From: Bog-473 sp963738135
GTDB lineage: Bacteria > Actinomycetota > Acidimicrobiia > Acidimicrobiales > RAAP-2
Direction: 5' to 3'
Assembly: GCA_963738135.1 (NCBI GenBank)
Contig: CAVTVK010000007.1
Coordinates: forward strand, 124,001-188,000
Length of the DNA: 64,000 nucleotides
Numbering within the stretch: position 1 is the first letter of the stretch; the number at the start of each line of letters is the position of its first letter. The notes below the pieces were generated by a model, which worked only from the letters and a program-made list of their open reading frames with translations, was not told the DNA's origin and did not search any database. A program made the translations under genes and the position numbers. Below, in pieces: positions 60,279 to 64,000 of the stretch.

Positions 60279-60719
60279 ATGCGATCGCAGCCCGTCCAGA
60301 TGACCCACGAAGAAGTGGCCGGTCGCTTGCGCAGTGCCGTGAACCGGCTGCAGCGCCGACTCCGCCAGGAATCCCTCGGCGGCCTCTCGCCGGCCCAGGC
60401 CTCGGCGCTCGGTTCCGTGGGCCGACACGGCAGTCCCACCCTGGGCGAGCTGGCCGCGCTCGAACAGGTGCAGCCGCCCACCATGACCAGGATCGTCGCC
60501 AGCCTGACCGAGGCGGGGATGGTGACCCGGGTGGCTGATCCCAACGACCGGCGTAGCGCCAGGGTCCGCATCACCACCAGCGGCGAGCGCGCCCTGGAGC
60601 GCATGCGCACCCGCAAGAACGCCTTCCTCCTTCGCCGGCTGGACGACCTCACCGCCGAGGAACAGCAACGCGCGACCGAACTGGTCGAATTGCTCGAACA
60701 CCTGTTGATGGAACCGTGA
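60279..60719 (+). CDS. MarR-family transcriptional regulator
   Basis: This is 146 residues. The winged helix is visible: LSPAQASALGSVGRHGSPTL, LAALEQVQPPTMTRIVASL (recognition helix), then the wing DPNDRRSARVRIT. Dimer helices flank it. It probably represses itself and the MFS gene through the inverted repeat in its promoter. Its TGA overlaps the GTG of the transporter, so the two form an operon. The inducing ligand is unknown. Confidence 0.92.
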   Translation: MRSQPVQMTHEEVAGRLRSAVNRLQRRLRQESLGGLSPAQASALGSVGRHGSPTLGELAALEQVQPPTMTRIVASLTEAGMVTRVADPNDRRSARVRITTSGERALERMRTRKNAFLLRRLDDLTAEEQQRATELVELLEHLLMEP

Positions 60720-62047
60720 GGCAACGCATGCGGGAGGCCGGGCGAAGGACCTTCCGAGCCATCTCGGTCCGCAACTACCGCCTCTACTTCACGGGCCAGG
60801 TCATCTCCGTGTCCGGAACCTGGATGCAGCAGGTGGCGCAGGCATACCTGATTCTCTTTCCCCTCCACGGCACGGGAGTGGACGTCGCCATCGCCACGAG
60901 CCTGCAGTTCGTGCCCCTGCTGCTGCTCGGGCCCTTCGGGGGCCTAGTGGCCGACCGGGTCGACAAGCGCAAGGTCCTCTACGCCACGCAGGGCGCAGCG
61001 GGGATCTTGGCCCTCATTCTGGGGACGTTGGTCGTCACGCATTCGGCCAACCTGTGGGAGGTCTATGTGCTGTCGGCCGGGCTCGGCTTCGTGAACCTGT
61101 TCGACAACCCCTCCCGACAGACCTTCGTGTCCGAGATGGTCGGGCTGGACCTGCTGCCCAACGCGGTGAGCCTCAACAGCGTGTTGATCAATTCGGCCCG
61201 GGTGATCGGGCCGGCCATCGGAGGGGTCCTCATCGTCCTCTTCGGGGTGGCGGCCTGCTTCTACATCAACGCGGCGTCCTACGCCGCGGTGATCGTGGCC
61301 CTCGCCATGATGCGCGCCTCGGAGCTCTACCGGCGTCCCGGGGTGGTGCGGGCCAAGGGTCAGGTGCGTGAGGGACTGCGCTATGTGTGGTCCACGCCCG
61401 ACCTGAAGATCCCGCTCCTCGCCATGGCGCTGGTCGGTGTGTTCGCCTTCAACTTCACGGTGACGCTGCCCCTCCTGGCCAAGTTCACCTTCCACGGCGG
61501 TGCCGGCCTCTACGGCTGGTTCTTGGCTGCCATGGGTGCGGGCGCCGTCGTCGGCGGTCTGGCCACGGCGTTCCGGAGTCGGCCGTCCACGCGGCTCTTG
61601 GCCTGCATCGGCGTCGTCTTCGGTGTCGCCATCGTGGCCGTGGCGCTCGCACCGACCCAGGCGTGGGCCATCGTGCTCCTCGTCCCGATGGGAGCGGCGA
61701 GCATCTCGTTCGTGGCCACGAACAACGCCACGCTCCAACTCCGGGCGGACCCGGCCATGCGCGGTCGGGTCATGTCGCTGAACGCCATCGCCTTCCTCGG
61801 CAGCACGCCCATCGGTGCGCCGCTCCTGGGGTACCTGAGTGACGTCACCAGTCCCCGCGTGGCGCTGGTGGTGGGAGGAGTGGGCACCCTGGTGGCCGCC
61901 ATCCCGCTCTTCGTGCTCGGCGCCCGCCAGCGTCGTCACGGTACTGAGGGTCTGGTCATGGGTTTCTCAGGTCCGGCTGCGACGAATGTGGTCCCACTGC
62001 CCGTCGCCGGATCCGACGTCGATGGTCGGGAGCGGCGTAGCAGCTGA
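60716..62047 (+). CDS. MFS efflux transporter (DHA3/EntS-like)
   Basis: This is 443 residues from a GTG overlapping the MarR stop. Twelve helices; the MFS loop is seen as GGLVADRVDKRKVL. FRAISVRNYRLYFTGQVISV at the start and FDNPSRQTFVSEMV in the middle are typical of the DHA3-type multidrug or siderophore exporters. The polar C-terminus (last ~35 residues) is not conserved-looking. It is probably induced when MarR binds a toxic ligand. Confidence 0.9.
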   Translation: MRQRMREAGRRTFRAISVRNYRLYFTGQVISVSGTWMQQVAQAYLILFPLHGTGVDVAIATSLQFVPLLLLGPFGGLVADRVDKRKVLYATQGAAGILALILGTLVVTHSANLWEVYVLSAGLGFVNLFDNPSRQTFVSEMVGLDLLPNAVSLNSVLINSARVIGPAIGGVLIVLFGVAACFYINAASYAAVIVALAMMRASELYRRPGVVRAKGQVREGLRYVWSTPDLKIPLLAMALVGVFAFNFTVTLPLLAKFTFHGGAGLYGWFLAAMGAGAVVGGLATAFRSRPSTRLLACIGVVFGVAIVAVALAPTQAWAIVLLVPMGAASISFVATNNATLQLRADPAMRGRVMSLNAIAFLGSTPIGAPLLGYLSDVTSPRVALVVGGVGTLVAAIPLFVLGARQRRHGTEGLVMGFSGPAATNVVPLPVAGSDVDGRERRSS

Positions 62048-62056
62048 GCGCGTCGC

Positions 62057-62476
62057 TCAGGCCGGGTGCACCAGCTCCTGGGCCACCGGCGACATCACCG
62101 CGCCGAACTCGACCACGAGTGACATCAAGAGGTCGTCGACCGAGATGATCCCGGCCAGCTCCTTGTCCTCGAGCACGGGCAGACGCCGCGCACTGGCCGT
62201 CTTGAACACCGAGAACGCCTCGAAGACGTCGGCCGAGCCCTGAATGGTGTGGGGGTCGGGGGTCATGACGGCCTCGACCGGAGCCGATGACGGCTTGCCT
62301 TCGCCGACCCCGCGCACGGTGACGTCGCGGTCGGTCACGATCCCCACCAGGCGGCCGCCGTCGACCACCAGCAGCGAACCGATGCGGTGGCTCCCCAACA
62401 GCTGCGCCGCCTCCCTCAGGGTGCATTTCGGCGGGACGGTCACCGGTGCCGTCCGCAGGCACTCTCTCACCAGCAT
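62057..62476 (-). CDS. Two-CBS-domain protein
   Basis: This is 139 residues. Two CBS repeats in tandem: LREAAQLLGSHRIGSLLVVD with GIVTDRDV, and VFEAFSVFKTASARRLPVLE with GIISVDDLL. Such pairs bind adenine nucleotides and act as energy or ligand sensors. No partner domain is present. It converges on the MFS gene, with 9 bp between stops. Confidence 0.92.
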   Translation of the reverse strand: MLVRECLRTAPVTVPPKCTLREAAQLLGSHRIGSLLVVDGGRLVGIVTDRDVTVRGVGEGKPSSAPVEAVMTPDPHTIQGSADVFEAFSVFKTASARRLPVLEDKELAGIISVDDLLMSLVVEFGAVMSPVAQELVHPA

Positions 62477-62555
62477 CGTTGTTCACCCCGTTCGCTCTGT
62501 CCGACCAGTCGTCCGACCAGGCCCAGAGTAGGGGAACGGCTGCACAGGACCTGGC

Positions 62556-63782
62556 TCAGGCGGGTTTCGGCTCCTTGGGGAGGCCCAACGCCCTCTCGCC
62601 CACGATGTTGCGCTGGATCTCGGCCGACCCGCCCCAGATGGTCTCCGAGCGCGAGAAGAAGAAGAGCGATTGCAAATTGTTGACGGGATAGTTCGCCTTC
62701 GCCCGGCGGGCTCCGGGCAGCAGCGTGTCCTCGTCGTCGTCGCCCTGCAGGACCTGACCGTCCAGGCCCAGGATGTCCATCGCCAGCAGCATGGTCGCCT
62801 GGTGCGCCTCTGACCAGAACATCTTGTTGCACGCGCCGAGGGCGGCGGTCGTGTGGGTCCCGTTGAGGACGTCGGTCAGCGTACGGAGCCCGTTGATCTG
62901 CATGATCTTGATGTTCGACCACGACCGCACCAGGCGCTGGCGGATCAGCGGATCGCTGTCGCGCCCTCGTCGGCGCGCCTCGCCCAGGATCTCGTCGAAC
63001 TCCTTTTGGAAGCGCCGGTGGCCCGTGGTCGACGAGGTACCCCGCTCGAAGCCGAGCGTCGTCATCGCGACCTTCCATCCGTTGTTCACGCCACCGATGA
63101 CGTTCTCCTTCGGGCAGCGCACGTTGGTGAAGAAGACCTCGTTGAATTCCGCCGAGCCGTCGATCTGTTCGATGGGCCGCACCTCCACCCCCGGCTGCTT
63201 CATCGGGACGAGGAGATAGGAGATGCCGGCGTGCTTGGGGGCGTCAGGGTCCGTCCGGGCGAGGAGGAAGATGTAGTCGGCGTAGTGGGCCTGGGTCGTC
63301 CATACCTTCTGCCCGTTGATCACCCACTCGTCGCCGTCGAGCTCGGCACGGGTCGTGAGGCTGGCCAGGTCCGAGCCGGCGTCGGGCTCGCTGAACCCTT
63401 GGCACCACGCGATCTCGCCCTTCAAGATCCCCGGGATGAATTGCTTCTTCTGTTCCTCGGTGCCCCATTGCAGGATGGTCGGGCCAACGAGGGTGTCGCC
63501 GAAGAAGTCGGCGCGTAGCGGCGCACTGACGCGGGCGAATTCCTCGTTGAGCACGACCTGTTGGAGGAGACTCAGGCCCTTGCCGCCATATTCTGTCGGC
63601 CAGCTGGCGCAGATCCACCCGCCGCCGTAGAGCTTGGCCGTCCACTCCTGGTTGAAGGTCTTGCGCTCTTCGGGGGTCATGGAGAAGTTGGACGCACCCC
63701 AGCCTTCGGGCAGGTTCTCCTTGAGCCATTTCGCGATCTCAGTTCTGAATTCCTCGGCTTCGGGCGGGTAGGCCAGATCCAT
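62556..63782 (-). CDS. Acyl-CoA dehydrogenase
   Basis: This is 408 residues from ATG 63782; the open frame to 63962 is not family-like. Motifs: WCQGFSEPDAGSDLASL (flavin and substrate contact), GQKVWTTQAHYADYIFLLAR, and the C-terminal IWGGSAEIQRNIVGERALGLP. It uses FAD to introduce a 2,3-double bond in acyl-CoA. This subgroup (FadE-type) is common in actinobacterial lipid and sterol breakdown and often works as a heterodimer. No partner is in the window. Confidence 0.93.
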   Translation of the reverse strand: MDLAYPPEAEEFRTEIAKWLKENLPEGWGASNFSMTPEERKTFNQEWTAKLYGGGWICASWPTEYGGKGLSLLQQVVLNEEFARVSAPLRADFFGDTLVGPTILQWGTEEQKKQFIPGILKGEIAWCQGFSEPDAGSDLASLTTRAELDGDEWVINGQKVWTTQAHYADYIFLLARTDPDAPKHAGISYLLVPMKQPGVEVRPIEQIDGSAEFNEVFFTNVRCPKENVIGGVNNGWKVAMTTLGFERGTSSTTGHRRFQKEFDEILGEARRRGRDSDPLIRQRLVRSWSNIKIMQINGLRTLTDVLNGTHTTAALGACNKMFWSEAHQATMLLAMDILGLDGQVLQGDDDEDTLLPGARRAKANYPVNNLQSLFFFSRSETIWGGSAEIQRNIVGERALGLPKEPKPA

Positions 63783-63910
63783 GAGACGCACGGTACCCGT
63801 CCCGTTGGCCCCGTTGCGACCGGTTGCGGTCCGGATGCCCGACGGACAGCCCGGTAAGATGTGCTCCGCCGATATCGCGTGATTCCTCCCGCACAGGGAC
63901 AAACGGAGAA

Positions 63911-64000
63911 GGAGGTGCGGCCATGTCGAGGGGCGAACCCCCCAGTAGTACAGCCGGCGCATGCCCTACTCCGCGTTCCTGCTGACGCGCGCCAGGCGCG
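63911..64000 (+). promoter_or_regulatory. Strong ribosome site and start of a gene running off the window
   Basis: GGAGG (63911-63915) sits seven bases before ATG 63923. The frame from that ATG closes after 20 codons (MSRGEPPSSTAG..., stop near 63983). A second ATG at 63961 is open to the window end (MPYSAFLLTRARR). Either a short leader peptide precedes the gene or an indel breaks its first codons. The rest lies outside the window, so no product can be named. Confidence 0.4.

Overview
The window reads as a chromosomal segment of a high-GC actinobacterium, most likely from the class Acidimicrobiia. This is inferred from gene style, not from a marker gene: two luciferase-like F420-type oxidoreductases, cytochrome P450, thiolase/FabH, acyl-CoA dehydrogenase, an ECF sigma/anti-sigma pair, GTG starts, 4-base gene overlaps and one leaderless promoter. 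Two kinds of DNA alternate. Very GC-rich, tightly packed 'backbone' lies at 1-14.7 kb and 53.7-64 kb. Between them sits a visibly less GC-rich, loosely packed cell-surface island at about 15.2-53.7 kb.

Left backbone: an unknown partial gene; a CopC-CopD fusion plus a YcnI-type protein (copper handling); a 776-bp gap holding a candidate structured RNA; a minus-strand operon of four genes joined by ATGA overlaps (F420-type oxidoreductase, thiolase, FabH, nucleotidyltransferase); a PaaI thioesterase; threonine aldolase, a second F420-type oxidoreductase and a PIG-L deacetylase; a small membrane protein; ECF sigma factor with zinc-finger anti-sigma; and S-adenosylhomocysteinase.

Island: almost every gene concerns surface polysaccharide. 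There are five acyltransferase-3 proteins, three of them fused to SGNH esterase domains; two GT2-methyltransferase fusions; another methyltransferase; a GtrA flippase-like protein; a fatty-acid desaturase beside a 2-oxoglutarate oxygenase; a glycine-rich exported protein; and eight large multi-membrane GT-C-like proteins, including a four-member paralogue family (called A here) and a two-member family (B). Two AT3-SGNH genes face away from each other and carry near-identical ~1.18-kb inverted repeats over their acyltransferase halves but have unrelated-looking SGNH halves. One of these SGNH halves instead resembles a third gene nearby, which points to domain swapping. A tRNA-Arg(CCT) lies in mid-island. 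A complete IS481-family element with a 6-bp target duplication lies near the right end, directly before a GT-C-like gene. A plausible joint role is synthesis, flipping and acyl decoration of a variable envelope glycan.

Right backbone: GNAT acetyltransferase, a conserved unknown, an AhpD-like protein, P450, secernin-type peptidase, DUF308 membrane protein, fumarylacetoacetase-family hydrolase, cNMP-binding protein, NifU-like protein, a MarR-MFS operon with a clear promoter-operator, CBS-domain protein and acyl-CoA dehydrogenase.

Caution on data quality: many genes, including the housekeeping gene ahcY, are broken by single-base frameshifts. In the inverted repeats each copy carries indels that the other lacks. 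I therefore treat most frameshifts as probable sequencing or assembly errors and annotate whole genes across them, marking where the frame changes.
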